Shown here: positions 35,434 through 44,447 of the stretch, in pieces
Position numbering within the stretch: the first letter of the stretch is position 1
Layout of the letters: each line of letters begins with the position of its first letter
Assembly: GCA_002383605.1 (NCBI GenBank)
Contig: DFYK01000077.1
Location: 56,221 to 104,867, forward strand
Origin: Proteiniphilum sp. UBA4084
GTDB taxonomy: Bacteria; Bacteroidota; Bacteroidia; Bacteroidales; Dysgonomonadaceae
Length of the DNA: 48,647 nucleotides
Reading direction: 5' to 3'
The notes under the pieces: model-generated
What the model saw: only the letters and a program-made list of their open reading frames with translations
Databases searched by the model: none
What the model was told of the DNA's origin: nothing
Made by a program: the position numbers and the translations under genes

Positions 35434-36582
35434 TCAGAGTCTGCGTGCTCCGTCACTGATGACCACGTCGTATACCTTCGGCTCATGGCCGTATTTGACG
35501 CTGAACTGTGATTTGGCGTCCCGGATAAATGAGTCGTAAAGTTCATCCTTCACCAGGTTGATGGTACATCCGCCAAAGCCTCCACCCATCACGCGTGAGC
35601 CGGTCACACCATGTGCACGGGCCACATCGTTGAGGAAGTCAAGCTCTTCGCAGCTCACCTCGTAAAGTTTGCTCATACCGTGGTGCGTTTCATACATCTT
35701 CTCACCCACCGTTTCGTAATCTCCACGCTCCAGGGCATCGCTCACGTCTCTTACCCGTTGGGTTTCCTCAATTACATACTTCGCACGCATGTAATCCTCA
35801 TCGGAAATCTCACCCTTCACCTCGTCGAGCATCTCCAGCGAGGCATCGCGCAGAAATTTCACTTCGGGATGACGTTTGGCGATGGTGCGTGCAGCATGTT
35901 CACATGATTCGCGGCGTTTGTTATAGGCCGAGGAAGCCAGTTCATGCTTCACCACCGTGTCGAGCAACACCAGCTTGTAGCCTTTTGGATCGAACTGGAA
36001 ATAGGCATATTCCATCGATTTGGTGTCGAGACGGATCAGATGACCCTTCTTTCCGAAGATGGATGCAAACTGATCCATGATGCCGCATTTTACACCCACG
36101 TAGTTGTGTTCCGTGCTTTGTCCGATGCGGGCCAGTTCAAACTTGTCGATACCCAGATTCAGCATGTCATTCAAAGCGAAGGCGAACGTGCTTTCAAGTG
36201 CCGCCGAGGAAGACATTCCCGCTCCCAATGGCACATCGCCAGTAAAGACAGTATCAAATCCTTTCACAGTACCGCCTCTTTTGATGATCTCGCGGCAGAC
36301 ACCGAATATATATTTGGCCCATCCTTCACTGGGAAGATCTTCTTCATTGAGTCCGAACTCGGAGTTTTCATTCAGGTCGATCGCGTAGGCCCTTACCTTG
36401 TCGGTTCCGTTGAAACGGATGGCCGCAGTCATTCCTTTGTCGATGGCGCCGGGAAATACAAAGCTGCCATTATAATCGGTGTGCTCGCCGATCAGGTTGA
36501 CCCTGCCGGGGGAGCTGTACACCGCAGGGGTGTCACTTCCAAATTTTTGTTGAAAGATAGATATTATTTCGTTTTTGGTCAT
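35434..36582 (-). CDS. galK: Galactokinase
   Basis: 382 residues, GHMP kinase. Phosphorylates galactose to galactose 1-phosphate, the first Leloir step. Galactokinase signature GRVNLIGEHTDYNGSFVFP at about 26-44; ATP-binding PLGAGMSSSAALES at about 120-133; catalytic Asp in KCGIMDQFASIFG; C-terminal GSRVMGGGFGGCTINL. Length is normal. It follows the MFS transporter gene by 18 bp and is last in galM-transporter-galK. galT/galE are not in this window. Confidence 0.96.
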   Translation of the reverse strand: MTKNEIISIFQQKFGSDTPAVYSSPGRVNLIGEHTDYNGSFVFPGAIDKGMTAAIRFNGTDKVRAYAIDLNENSEFGLNEEDLPSEGWAKYIFGVCREIIKRGGTVKGFDTVFTGDVPLGAGMSSSAALESTFAFALNDMLNLGIDKFELARIGQSTEHNYVGVKCGIMDQFASIFGKKGHLIRLDTKSMEYAYFQFDPKGYKLVLLDTVVKHELASSAYNKRRESCEHAARTIAKRHPEVKFLRDASLEMLDEVKGEISDEDYMRAKYVIEETQRVRDVSDALERGDYETVGEKMYETHHGMSKLYEVSCEELDFLNDVARAHGVTGSRVMGGGFGGCTINLVKDELYDSFIRDAKSQFSVKYGHEPKVYDVVISDGARRL

Positions 36583-36600
36583 AGCACATGTATTTATAGA

Positions 36601-37950
36601 TTAGTCTTCGACGGGCATGCTCTGAGGCGCTGTTTCCAGGGGCACATCATCGACATCTTCTACTGAGATGTTACGGTTCACATTCCTGGAACCGATCACA
36701 GCATAAAAGAAGAGGTAACCCAGACAGATAAAAACGACCCAGTAACTGGACAAATAGCCGGCAGCATCAGCCACTCCACCCTGGATGGCAGGAAGGATTC
36801 CACCACCGGAGACAAGTACCATAAATATACCGGAAGCGGCTGCCGTGTATTTACCCAGCCCTTCTACAGCCAGGTTGAAGATGCCGCCCCACATGATCGA
36901 GGTGCAGAGACCAACCAGTACGATATACATCGCGTTGATGGGTACCTCGGCCAACCCGAAGGAGAGTGCGCCGGCACTACGCTCCAGCACAGGCAGCGAG
37001 ACCATGGTCGATGTGGAAGAAAAGATAGCCAGTAAGATCAGGACCATCCCCACAAAAGAGGTAACAGTAAGCATCGCTTTACTGGAAACCTTGCTGCCGA
37101 TGGAGGCGCCAATGAGTCGCCCTACCAGCATAAGGAGCCAGTATGTACCGGCCACAACGCCGGCTATTGTCTTACCTACTTCAGGATGATCGGAGAGCCA
37201 GTAAATCATCACACCAGGAGTACCCACTTCCACGCCTACATAGACGAAGATAGCGATGGCACCCAGCACAAAATGTCTGAACTTAAGTGCACCCGTCATG
37301 AGTTGTTTCAATGACTCTTTGTTTTTTGTGATATAGGGTTCCGGAATGTTTACGGCAAGCAACACGAAGAATACCACTGCAAATACACCCATGGCGATGT
37401 ACATCACGGGGAAGACATCCTTGATATTGGCCTTGGTGGCTTCACCAATCAGAATACCCACGAAGGCAGGTGTGAAGGTGGCCATCACCGAGTTAAAGGA
37501 GCCGCCCACCTGAATAAGCTGATTTCCCTTGTTACCACCCCCGCCTAATGTGTTCAGCATGGGATTGACCACGATATTCAACAGACACATGGAGAAACCG
37601 GCAATGAAAGCACCGAGTAGATAAACGCCAAATGCCATGCTCTGATCGGCATGTCCTGACAGATATTGAATGAAGACACCCACGAACCCGATGGCAATAG
37701 CAATCAGCGCCGTCTTTTTATACCCCACACGCTGCAATAAGATACCACCGGGTATTCCCATGACGGCGTAAGCGATGAAGTTCGCTGCATTACCCAGCAA
37801 TCCCTGAAAATTGGAAACTCCGAATTGTTCTTTTAATACTTGTCCCATTGGTGCTGCCAGGTTGGTCACAAATGAGATCATACCAAAAAGTGCAATCATC
37901 ATAATGATCGGCACTAATCGATTCGTTTTCTGATCAGTAATCGTATTCAT
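36601..37950 (-). CDS. MFS sugar transporter (glucose/galactose, FHS family)
   Basis: 449 residues, twelve membrane segments. Relatives of FucP/GluP show an N-terminal ALFGMISFVTNLAAPMGQVLKEQFGVSNFQ and GIPGGILLQRVGYKKTALIAIAIGF (MFS signature between TM2 and TM3), and a Gly-rich LGGGGNKGNQLIQVGGSFNS. Proton-coupled uptake of galactose or glucose is expected from family and from its place between galM and galK. The exact substrate is inferred. Confidence 0.88.
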   Translation of the reverse strand: MNTITDQKTNRLVPIIMMIALFGMISFVTNLAAPMGQVLKEQFGVSNFQGLLGNAANFIAYAVMGIPGGILLQRVGYKKTALIAIAIGFVGVFIQYLSGHADQSMAFGVYLLGAFIAGFSMCLLNIVVNPMLNTLGGGGNKGNQLIQVGGSFNSVMATFTPAFVGILIGEATKANIKDVFPVMYIAMGVFAVVFFVLLAVNIPEPYITKNKESLKQLMTGALKFRHFVLGAIAIFVYVGVEVGTPGVMIYWLSDHPEVGKTIAGVVAGTYWLLMLVGRLIGASIGSKVSSKAMLTVTSFVGMVLILLAIFSSTSTMVSLPVLERSAGALSFGLAEVPINAMYIVLVGLCTSIMWGGIFNLAVEGLGKYTAAASGIFMVLVSGGGILPAIQGGVADAAGYLSSYWVVFICLGYLFFYAVIGSRNVNRNISVEDVDDVPLETAPQSMPVED

Positions 37951-38006
37951 TCTTTTAAATTTATTAGTATGTTAATTTAGTTATGATATATAAAAACATT
38001 TCCGTG

Positions 38007-39080
38007 CTATACTGAGAATTTGTAGGTCGTTCTTGAGTTGAAAACTTCATCCGGGCGTAGGATCACCGACGGGTAATCAGGTTGATGGATACTATCGGGG
38101 TAGTGTTGTGTTTCGAAGCAGACGGCCGATCGCCGGGGATAATGCCTGCCCTGTTTGGCGGCAAAATTACCGGTCATCCAGTTGCCGGTATAAACCTGCA
38201 CACCCGGTTCCGTGGTATATATTTCCATTTTGATTCCTGTTTTGGGAGATTCGCAGATACCTGCGTAGGTATATTCGTCCTCCCTGTTCTTGTTCAAAAT
38301 GAAGGTATGATCATATCCGTTTCCGAATATCAATTGTTCAAAATCATCATCGATCCGTTCTCCTATGGCATGCGGCTCGGTAAAATCCATGGGGGTATCT
38401 TTTACCGGTGCGGGATCACCATAGGGAATGGCTGTAGCATCGGTAGGCAGATAGTTATCCGCATTGAGTATGAGCAGGTGGTCGCCCATGTATGGATCAC
38501 CTTCACCCGATAGATTGAAATAGGAATGGTTTGTCAGGTTCAGGATGGTCGTCTTATCGGTGGTAGCCCTGTAACAAATCTCGAGGGAGTTATCCTCGGT
38601 CAGCGAATAAATAATCGTTACCGACAGGTTGCCGGGAAAACCTTCCTCGCCATCGGGCGACAGATAAAAGAGTTCAAGACTGTTGGGAGTGATATTTTTC
38701 AGGTCCCACACCACGGCATTGAACCCTTTTATGCCTCCGTGCAATGAATTGGGACCGTTGTTCACGGCCAGTTGATATTCTTTCTCTTCCAATGAAAAAC
38801 GGCCTCCGGCAATTCTGTTTGCTGTGCGGCCGCATACTGCCCCGAAATAGGGTTCTTCGGATGTAAGGTAGTCATCAATCGAAGGATGACCCAGCACCAC
38901 GTCGGTGTAAACACCTTTTTTGTCGGGTACCATGAACGAAACAATCTTCGCTCCGTAATTGGTGATGGTCACTTCGCAACCCGATTTGTTTGTCAGTGTG
39001 TATAATCCGGTTTGCTTGCCATCTACGATTTTATCAAAAGCTCCAACTAGCAAACCGGACTTGCTATACAATTTGTTCAT
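38007..39080 (-). CDS. galM: Aldose 1-epimerase (galactose mutarotase)
   Basis: 357 residues, beta-sandwich epimerase interconverting alpha and beta sugar anomers. Conserved VCGRTANRIAGGRF at about 82-95, NNGPNSLHGGIKGF (active-site His), NLTNHSYFNLSGEG (second His), NGYDHTFILN (Asp) and a C-terminal FETQHYPDSIHQPDYPS with the catalytic Glu. No signal peptide, hence cytoplasmic. First gene of galM-transporter-galK, under the palindrome at 39142-39165. Confidence 0.95.
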   Translation of the reverse strand: MNKLYSKSGLLVGAFDKIVDGKQTGLYTLTNKSGCEVTITNYGAKIVSFMVPDKKGVYTDVVLGHPSIDDYLTSEEPYFGAVCGRTANRIAGGRFSLEEKEYQLAVNNGPNSLHGGIKGFNAVVWDLKNITPNSLELFYLSPDGEEGFPGNLSVTIIYSLTEDNSLEICYRATTDKTTILNLTNHSYFNLSGEGDPYMGDHLLILNADNYLPTDATAIPYGDPAPVKDTPMDFTEPHAIGERIDDDFEQLIFGNGYDHTFILNKNREDEYTYAGICESPKTGIKMEIYTTEPGVQVYTGNWMTGNFAAKQGRHYPRRSAVCFETQHYPDSIHQPDYPSVILRPDEVFNSRTTYKFSV

Positions 39081-39141
39081 GTAATTTTCTTGGTTTTAAA
39101 AAATAAGATATGGATGAAGATTGATCTTTGAATAAAATTCG

Positions 39142-39165
39142 TGTAAAATTAACACAGATTTTACA
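39142..39165. promoter_or_regulatory. Candidate operator of the galactose operon
   Basis: TGTAAAAT (39142-39149), 8-bp spacer, ATTTTACA (39158-39165): a perfect inverted repeat 62 bp upstream of the galM ATG. Size and symmetry suit a dimeric regulator such as the Nudix-type protein at 34652. Confidence 0.6.
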
Positions 39166-39217
39166 AACAACCCAAAAAAAAAATGTGTTATAAAACATAA
39201 ATTTCATGGGTATACGT

Positions 39218-40540
39218 TTATTCAAATTTATCTGTCATGTCATCAACATCTTTTATTTTCTTTGTTACTAATAATTTATCAATTTTATTTCCGTCGACAT
39301 CCACAATTTCAAAATGGAGCTTGTCGTAATCAAACTGATCTCCCACGTAAGGAATCTTATTGATACAGGCAAAAACAAACCCCGCTACGGTAGAATAATC
39401 GATCTTGTCGAAATCAACGATGAAATCTTCGTCCAGATGAGTCAATATTTCAATGGGTGCTTCTCCACTCACCAGCGCCGAATGATCGTCACGCATATAC
39501 AGAAGCGGTTCGGCCGAGGCGTTACCTGTCTCTTCGGGTATCGTACCCACCAGATTTTCGAAAATGTCGTGCATGGTGATGATGCCATCGATGCTGCCAT
39601 ACTCATCCACGACCACAGCTACAAACTTGTGGTTGTTTTTGAAGTTCTCCAGCACTTTTTGTGCACGGAGCGTGTTGGGAACGATGATCGGCTCCATGAT
39701 GAGGTCTTCAATCTCAAAGGGTTCACCCTTATTCAAACGCAACAAAAAATCCCGCATGGAGATGATGCCGGTAAATTCATCTATTTTCTTCCTGCAGGCA
39801 AGAATCTTGCTGTGTTTTGTCCGGAGCAGGTCGCGGATGACCTCCTCCCTGCTTTTGCTGATGTCCACCCACTCCACATCGGTGCGGTGGGTCATCAGAT
39901 GAATGGCCCTTTTATCGGAGAAATAGAATACCTGCTCGTGGATGATGTTTTCTTCCACATCGATGATTCCTTCGTGTGAAGCGGTTTTCAGCATGGCACG
40001 CAGTTCCATTTCCGAGATCACCTCATTCTTTGGTTTCAAGCCGATCAACCGGGTGATAAAGCTTGTGGAAACAGCCAGAAGCTTCACAAAGGGGTAAAAG
40101 ATGATGCTCACCACGTGTATGGCCGGTGCGACGGCGATGGCCATTTTTTCCGAGTTGTTGAGTGCGATTGTCTTGGGCACCAGTTCACCGATTACGATGG
40201 AGACATAGGTAATCAGGAAGACTACAATCACCATGGAGATAGCTTCCGCAAAAGGTGCCGTAGCTGTAAACTGATCGAAGAAAGGAACCAGATAGACAGC
40301 AAAGGCTTGCCCGCCGAATGCTCCGTTGATGATACCGATCAGCGTGATTCCCACCTGTACGGATGACAGGAAATTGTCGGGATCAGCCTGCAATCTGAGT
40401 GCACGCCAGGCACCCTTCTTTCCCTGTTTTCGCTCCCGCTCCAGTTTGTTTTTCTTTGCCGAGACGATCGCAATCTCCGACAGGGCAAAGAATCCGTTGA
40501 GCAGGATCAACAGGAAGACAATGATGACATCAATCCACAT
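39218..40540 (-). CDS. CNNM/HlyC-CorC family membrane protein (DUF21, CBS pair)
   Basis: 440 residues. DUF21/CNNM membrane domain at 1 to about 190 (MWIDVIIVFLLILLNGFFALSEIAIVSAKKNKLE; VIGELVPKTIALNNSE), two CBS domains at about 210-330 (MTHRTDVEWVDI and HNHKFVAVVVDEYGSIDGIITMHDI), and a C-terminal CorC_HlyC domain from about 350. Related proteins export Mg2+ or Co2+ (CorB/MpfA); 'hemolysin' is a historic label. No neighbours point to a specific ion. Confidence 0.92.
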   Translation of the reverse strand: MWIDVIIVFLLILLNGFFALSEIAIVSAKKNKLERERKQGKKGAWRALRLQADPDNFLSSVQVGITLIGIINGAFGGQAFAVYLVPFFDQFTATAPFAEAISMVIVVFLITYVSIVIGELVPKTIALNNSEKMAIAVAPAIHVVSIIFYPFVKLLAVSTSFITRLIGLKPKNEVISEMELRAMLKTASHEGIIDVEENIIHEQVFYFSDKRAIHLMTHRTDVEWVDISKSREEVIRDLLRTKHSKILACRKKIDEFTGIISMRDFLLRLNKGEPFEIEDLIMEPIIVPNTLRAQKVLENFKNNHKFVAVVVDEYGSIDGIITMHDIFENLVGTIPEETGNASAEPLLYMRDDHSALVSGEAPIEILTHLDEDFIVDFDKIDYSTVAGFVFACINKIPYVGDQFDYDKLHFEIVDVDGNKIDKLLVTKKIKDVDDMTDKFE

Positions 40541-40577
40541 AGGGCAACATATTTACGGAAACATCTCCCGGGAGATA

Positions 40578-41480
40578 TTACCACAACGGAGAGGGGTAGT
40601 CACCCCTTTCGGCAAGCTCTTTCAGTTTGGCCACCACATCGGGACGATCTTCGGCATAAGTCACGCCAAACCATTTCGAGGGGGTGTCGAGCACCTTCAC
40701 GGTCACCTTGCCATTCACGATGAGGTGGTTCACCAGCAAAGGAATAAAGTACTCTGCTTTGATGTTTTCAGCATTTTCCTTTAGGAACTGTACAAAATAA
40801 TCATCCGAATAGCGGAAATAGTCGGGAGTGAAACCCCACATGTTCATTGACACGGGGGTATGATCCCCGATAGCGATCCACTGGTCGTTTTCATCCTTAT
40901 ATGACACTTTGCCGTCAACACGCATCACCTGTGTACGTTCCACCACGCCGGTGAGGTTACCTTCCGCGTCGGTCTCACAGACACCACGCGCCACGGTGCC
41001 GCTTTCAGAGAGGGTATTTCCCACGCGGTAACCCACCATGCAATACCTGTTCCCGCTATTGCCGAGACCCGAAAGAAAGTCGGCCAGCACGCTAAAGCTT
41101 TCGCGTCCGTAGAAGTCGTCGGCATTAATCACTGCAAACGGTTCGTGAATCACCTCCTTTCCCATCATCACCGCGTGATTGGTACCCCACGGTTTTATCC
41201 TGTCGGGGTGTGGCGTAAATCCATCCGGCAGATTGTCGAGTTCCTGGAATACCAGTTCGACCGGTATTTTTTTCTCATATTTGCTGACGATTTTTTCGCG
41301 GAAGTCAGCTTCAAATGATTTTCTAATTACGAAAACCAGCTTGCCAAATCCGGCGTTCACGGCGTCGTAGATGGAGTAATCCATGATGGTCTCTCCGGCA
41401 GGACCCAGGCCATCAAGTTGTTTCAATCCGCCATAACGGCTTCCCATCCCTGCAGCCAGTACAAATAATGTAGGTTTCAT
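40578..41480 (-). CDS. Sugar-phosphate nucleotidyltransferase
   Basis: 300 residues. N-terminal VLAAGMGSRYGGLKQLDGLGP is the nucleotide-binding signature (GxGxR...K) of NTP_transferase enzymes; VINADDFYGRES at about 117-128 carries the metal-binding Asp pair. The C-terminal third shows no left-handed beta-helix, so it is a single-domain enzyme. It makes an NDP-sugar for glycan synthesis; the nucleotide and sugar are not predictable. Promoter-like TTTC, 20 nt, TATATTTG at 41544-41513 on the minus strand. Confidence 0.87.
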   Translation of the reverse strand: MKPTLFVLAAGMGSRYGGLKQLDGLGPAGETIMDYSIYDAVNAGFGKLVFVIRKSFEADFREKIVSKYEKKIPVELVFQELDNLPDGFTPHPDRIKPWGTNHAVMMGKEVIHEPFAVINADDFYGRESFSVLADFLSGLGNSGNRYCMVGYRVGNTLSESGTVARGVCETDAEGNLTGVVERTQVMRVDGKVSYKDENDQWIAIGDHTPVSMNMWGFTPDYFRYSDDYFVQFLKENAENIKAEYFIPLLVNHLIVNGKVTVKVLDTPSKWFGVTYAEDRPDVVAKLKELAERGDYPSPLW

Positions 41481-41512
41481 TCTTTGTGTTTATTGATTTT
41501 ACTTTTATCTCA

Positions 41513-41544
41513 CAAATATAGGATTTTTACAGTTACAGAGGAAA
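41513..41544 (-). promoter_or_regulatory. Putative promoter of the nucleotidyltransferase gene
   Basis: Minus strand TTTC (41544-41541), 20 nt, TATATTTG (41520-41513). The -7 box is a perfect TAnnTTTG. Confidence 0.5.
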
Positions 41545-41568
41545 TGAAAAAGAGTCAAATTATCGGTC

Positions 41569-42246
41569 TCATTTATTTATTTGTGAAAAGGCATTCCACA
41601 AGGAATCTTCCGGAAGTGGAGCAATGACGGAGATATTCTCCTTTGATACGGGATGAACAAAAGAAATTGTACGCGCATGCAGGCTGATGCTGCCATTGGG
41701 ATTTGACCGTTCGGCACCGTATTTGAGATCACCCCTGAGGGGAGAACCAATTTTCGCCAGCTGACAACGTATCTGATGATGCCTCCCCGTTTCCAGGTCA
41801 ATTTCTAACAGGTAATAGTTCTGTGAGGCGGCAATTAGCCGATAGTGAAGCACCGCCTGCTTGGTGTGTGGTTTTTCGGTGTCATATGCGACCGACTTGT
41901 TGGTCTTCTCGTTTTTTATCAGGTAATGAATCAATGTATCTTCTTCCACCGCCGGTCTGTTTTTCACGATGGCCCAATATGTTTTTTTTACCTCTCCGTT
42001 CCGAAACATATCGTTGAGCCGCGTGAGCGCCTTGCTGGTTTTCGCAAACACCACCACTCCGCTCGTGGGACGGTCGAGTCGGTGCGTCACACCGCAAAAT
42101 ACATTGCCCGGTTTGTGATACTTATCCTTCAGATAGGCTTTCACCTTGTCCGACAATGGCTCGTTGCCCGTTTTATCGCCCTGCACGATTTCTCCGGCCC
42201 TCTTGTTGATGATGATAAGATGGTTGTCTTCGTATAAAACTTCCAT
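41569..42246 (-). CDS. RluA-family pseudouridine synthase
   Basis: 225 residues. MEVLYEDNHLIIINKRAGEIVQ starts the catalytic domain; CGVTHRLDRPTSGVVVFAKTSKA at about 51-73 holds the HRLD motif with the catalytic Asp. Then VKKTYWAIV and GRHHQIRCQLAKIGSPLRGDLKYG, the other two RluA signatures. There is no N-terminal S4 domain, so it is a short type. Isomerises a uridine in rRNA or tRNA; target unknown. It lies 82 bp downstream of fabG, same strand. Confidence 0.92.
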   Translation of the reverse strand: MEVLYEDNHLIIINKRAGEIVQGDKTGNEPLSDKVKAYLKDKYHKPGNVFCGVTHRLDRPTSGVVVFAKTSKALTRLNDMFRNGEVKKTYWAIVKNRPAVEEDTLIHYLIKNEKTNKSVAYDTEKPHTKQAVLHYRLIAASQNYYLLEIDLETGRHHQIRCQLAKIGSPLRGDLKYGAERSNPNGSISLHARTISFVHPVSKENISVIAPLPEDSLWNAFSQINK

Positions 42247-42328
42247 ACGATTGGTTAAGATGCTTTCAAAAGTTCAGAGGCACATAGGATCCCCTGTGTG
42301 CCTCCGATCATTATTTTTATTTTCCGAA

Positions 42329-43075
42329 TCAGGTATTCATGCCGCCACAAACGTTGATTACCTGGCCACTCACATACGAAGAGAGGTCTGAAGCGAGGAA
42401 AAGTGCTACATTCGCAACATCTTCGGGTGTACCTCCGCGGCGCAAAGGTATCTGTTTGGCCCACTCATTGCGCACCTCTTCCGATAGTTGTCCGGTCATC
42501 TCGGTAATGATAAAACCGGGAGCAATGGCATTGGCACGAATACCCCTCGATCCCAACTCTTTGGCCACCGATTTGGCCAGCCCGATCATGCCCGCTTTCG
42601 ATGCTGAGTAATTTGCCTGTCCGGCATTTCCCGATACACCCACCACGGAACTCATGTTTACGATGCTACCCGACTTCTGACGCATCATCACGGGCGTTAC
42701 GGCATGTACAAAATTGAATGCCGACTTCAGGTTCACGTTGATAACCGCATCCCACTGCTGTTCACTCATTCGCATCATCAGACCGTCCTTGGTGATGCCG
42801 GCGTTGTTTATCAGAATATCGATGCGTCCGAAATCCTGCATGATCTGATCCACCACTTTGTGTGTTTCTTCAAAATTGGCTGCATTGGAAGCATAACCTT
42901 TACACTTCACGCCCAGGGAGGCTATTTCATGTTCGGTTGCTTCACCGGTCTCGTCTATCACCAGATCAGTGAACGCAATGTTTGCACCTTCCGATGCAAA
43001 TTTCATGGCGATGGCCTTGCCAATCCCACGGGCAGCACCGGTAATCAGCGCTGTTTTTCCTTCTAATAACTTCAT
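42329..43075 (-). CDS. fabG: 3-oxoacyl-[acyl-carrier-protein] reductase FabG
   Basis: 248 residues from the ATG at 43075 (MKLLEGKTALITGAARGIGKA); the frame reaches back to a TTG at 43117 which adds only a non-conserved tail. Short-chain dehydrogenase with NADP motif TGAARGIGKAIA, NNAGITKDG, and the Ser-Tyr-Lys triad in NMSSVVGVSGNAGQANYSASKAG. LRRGGTPEDVANVALFLASD and SYVSGQVINVCGGM close the fold. Reduces the beta-keto group in fatty acid elongation. Downstream of the TetR gene by 117 bp, possibly one transcript. Confidence 0.94.
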   Translation of the reverse strand: MKLLEGKTALITGAARGIGKAIAMKFASEGANIAFTDLVIDETGEATEHEIASLGVKCKGYASNAANFEETHKVVDQIMQDFGRIDILINNAGITKDGLMMRMSEQQWDAVINVNLKSAFNFVHAVTPVMMRQKSGSIVNMSSVVGVSGNAGQANYSASKAGMIGLAKSVAKELGSRGIRANAIAPGFIITEMTGQLSEEVRNEWAKQIPLRRGGTPEDVANVALFLASDLSSYVSGQVINVCGGMNT

Positions 43076-43150
43076 ACAATTATTTTTAATTCTATTATAA
43101 TTCCTATTGATTTCCAATTTTTATCCTAGTAACCGCTCTATATCACAACC

Positions 43151-43194
43151 TTCCACTACCAAAGCTGATAGCTGATAGCTGACACCTGAATCCT
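43151..43194. repeat. Dispersed CTGAT-rich intergenic element, copy 2
   Basis: Starts TTCCACTACCAAAGCTGATA, has two extra GCTGATA units, and ends ACCTGAATCCT. Flanks match the element between the carB genes (29244); the repeat number differs. It reaches the 3' end of the TetR gene at 43193. Confidence 0.7.
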
Positions 43195-43795
43195 ATTTCA
43201 CATACAACCCTTTGAACAAAATACCGGAAATAATCTCCCGGTCTTCCTTTTTGTTGTAGTCTAGTTTCATTGCACCACGGATGGTGGGCACCTCGAGCCC
43301 CTTGAATGCATAATGCAATATTTCGGCTGTCTGCCTGATATCCTTAAGTTGAAAGATTCCCTTGTCGCACCCGTCCCGGATAATGGTCTCCAGATAGTGA
43401 ATCTCTTTCTTGTCGAACTCCTTGCGTACATTTTCCACTTTCCAGATATCCCTGAAAAAATCGGCCCGGAGGGTACCGTTGCGCGTAACTACCTCCTTGA
43501 TGGCATTTAAACGGGTAAAAGCAAGCAGGATAAGTTTCTCGTCTGCAGGAATATTGCGATGGGTAACCTCCTCCAGTCTACCATATAGCACATTGAGTTC
43601 CGACTCGATGACAGCTTTATAAATCTCATTTTTGCTGCTAAAGTAGGTGTAAAGGGTACGTCTACCCCGCTGGGATGCTTCGGCAATATCGTTCATCGTC
43701 GTATTCTCGACACCTTTTTTAGCGAAAAGCTGTCTGGCTACGTCAATTAAATTATTTTTTGTCTTTGAGATGGCTGGAGTCACTTTGTTCTGCAC
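43193..43795 (-). CDS. TetR/AcrR-family transcriptional regulator
   Basis: 200 residues, GTG start at 43795; the nearby ATG at 43797 is in another frame and stops at once. The N-terminal helix-turn-helix is LIDVARQLFAKKGVENTTMNDIAEASQRGRRTLYTYFSSKNEIY at about 16-59, typical of TetR. The C-terminal ligand domain has no recognisable specificity. With fabG downstream it may control lipid synthesis. Its start codon overlaps a perfect inverted repeat (43791-43815), likely its own operator. Promoter -7 box TATTTTTG at 43821-43814. Confidence 0.9.
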   Translation of the reverse strand: MQNKVTPAISKTKNNLIDVARQLFAKKGVENTTMNDIAEASQRGRRTLYTYFSSKNEIYKAVIESELNVLYGRLEEVTHRNIPADEKLILLAFTRLNAIKEVVTRNGTLRADFFRDIWKVENVRKEFDKKEIHYLETIIRDGCDKGIFQLKDIRQTAEILHYAFKGLEVPTIRGAMKLDYNKKEDREIISGILFKGLYVK

Positions 43796-43815
43796 ATTTT
43801 ATTTATATATGTGCA
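43791..43815. promoter_or_regulatory. Candidate TetR autoregulatory operator
   Basis: TGCACAT (43791-43797), 11-bp AT spacer, ATGTGCA (43809-43815): a perfect inverted repeat that spans the start codon and the predicted transcription start and touches the -7 box. Confidence 0.6.
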
Positions 43816-43870
43816 AAAATAGAATAAAGATTTTAAATCCCGAAGCTATTGTAATAAAAATATCAATACC

Positions 43871-44446
43871 TCACTTTTTTTCTTTGAGCAACGCCGCTGC
43901 TTCGCAAATCTCCTGGTACCACGCTTCACCAAATTTTCGGATCAACGGCTCCCTTAAAAACCGGAAAAGAGGCAGCCCTTCTTTGCGGCCTAGTTTCTGG
44001 GCAGGCCGGCAGACCGACCAGCGGTGGTAGTTCACTGCCGTAAAATCGGCGTATTCATGTAGCCTGATCGGATAAAGATGGCACGAAATAGGTTTCTGAA
44101 CATTCATGCGTCCTTCCCGAAAAGCGCTGTCTATGGTGCATTTACATACACCGTCAGCATCGAAACTGGCAAAAACACACTCTTTACCATCGATGATGGA
44201 GGTGACCAGTTCTCCGTCGGTATCGGTATAGGCAATCCCCTGCCGGTCGATCACCTCCAGTGCTTTGGTCGAAAGATCTTTCCGAATTTCAGGCAGGATC
44301 TCGTTGATTTGTGCAAACTCCTCCTGGGTAATCGGAGCCCCCGATTCTCCTTCAACACAGCATTGCCCCTTGCATTTACAAAGGTCGCAAATAAACTGTT
44401 CTTCGAATATGTCGTCGGAAATAAGTGTATTCTGTATTTGTATCAT
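43871..44446 (-). CDS. DUF3109 cysteine-rich protein
   Basis: 191 residues, cytoplasmic. Cysteines cluster as ICDLCKCKGQCC at about 19-30, then CVFASFDADGVCKC and KPISCHLYPIRL, the pattern of DUF3109, a relative of YkgJ-type zinc or iron-sulfur proteins. Function unknown. Its ATG comes 1 bp after the stop of the CPBP protease gene, so translation is coupled. Confidence 0.85.
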   Translation of the reverse strand: MIQIQNTLISDDIFEEQFICDLCKCKGQCCVEGESGAPITQEEFAQINEILPEIRKDLSTKALEVIDRQGIAYTDTDGELVTSIIDGKECVFASFDADGVCKCTIDSAFREGRMNVQKPISCHLYPIRLHEYADFTAVNYHRWSVCRPAQKLGRKEGLPLFRFLREPLIRKFGEAWYQEICEAAALLKEKK

Positions 44447-44447
44447 T

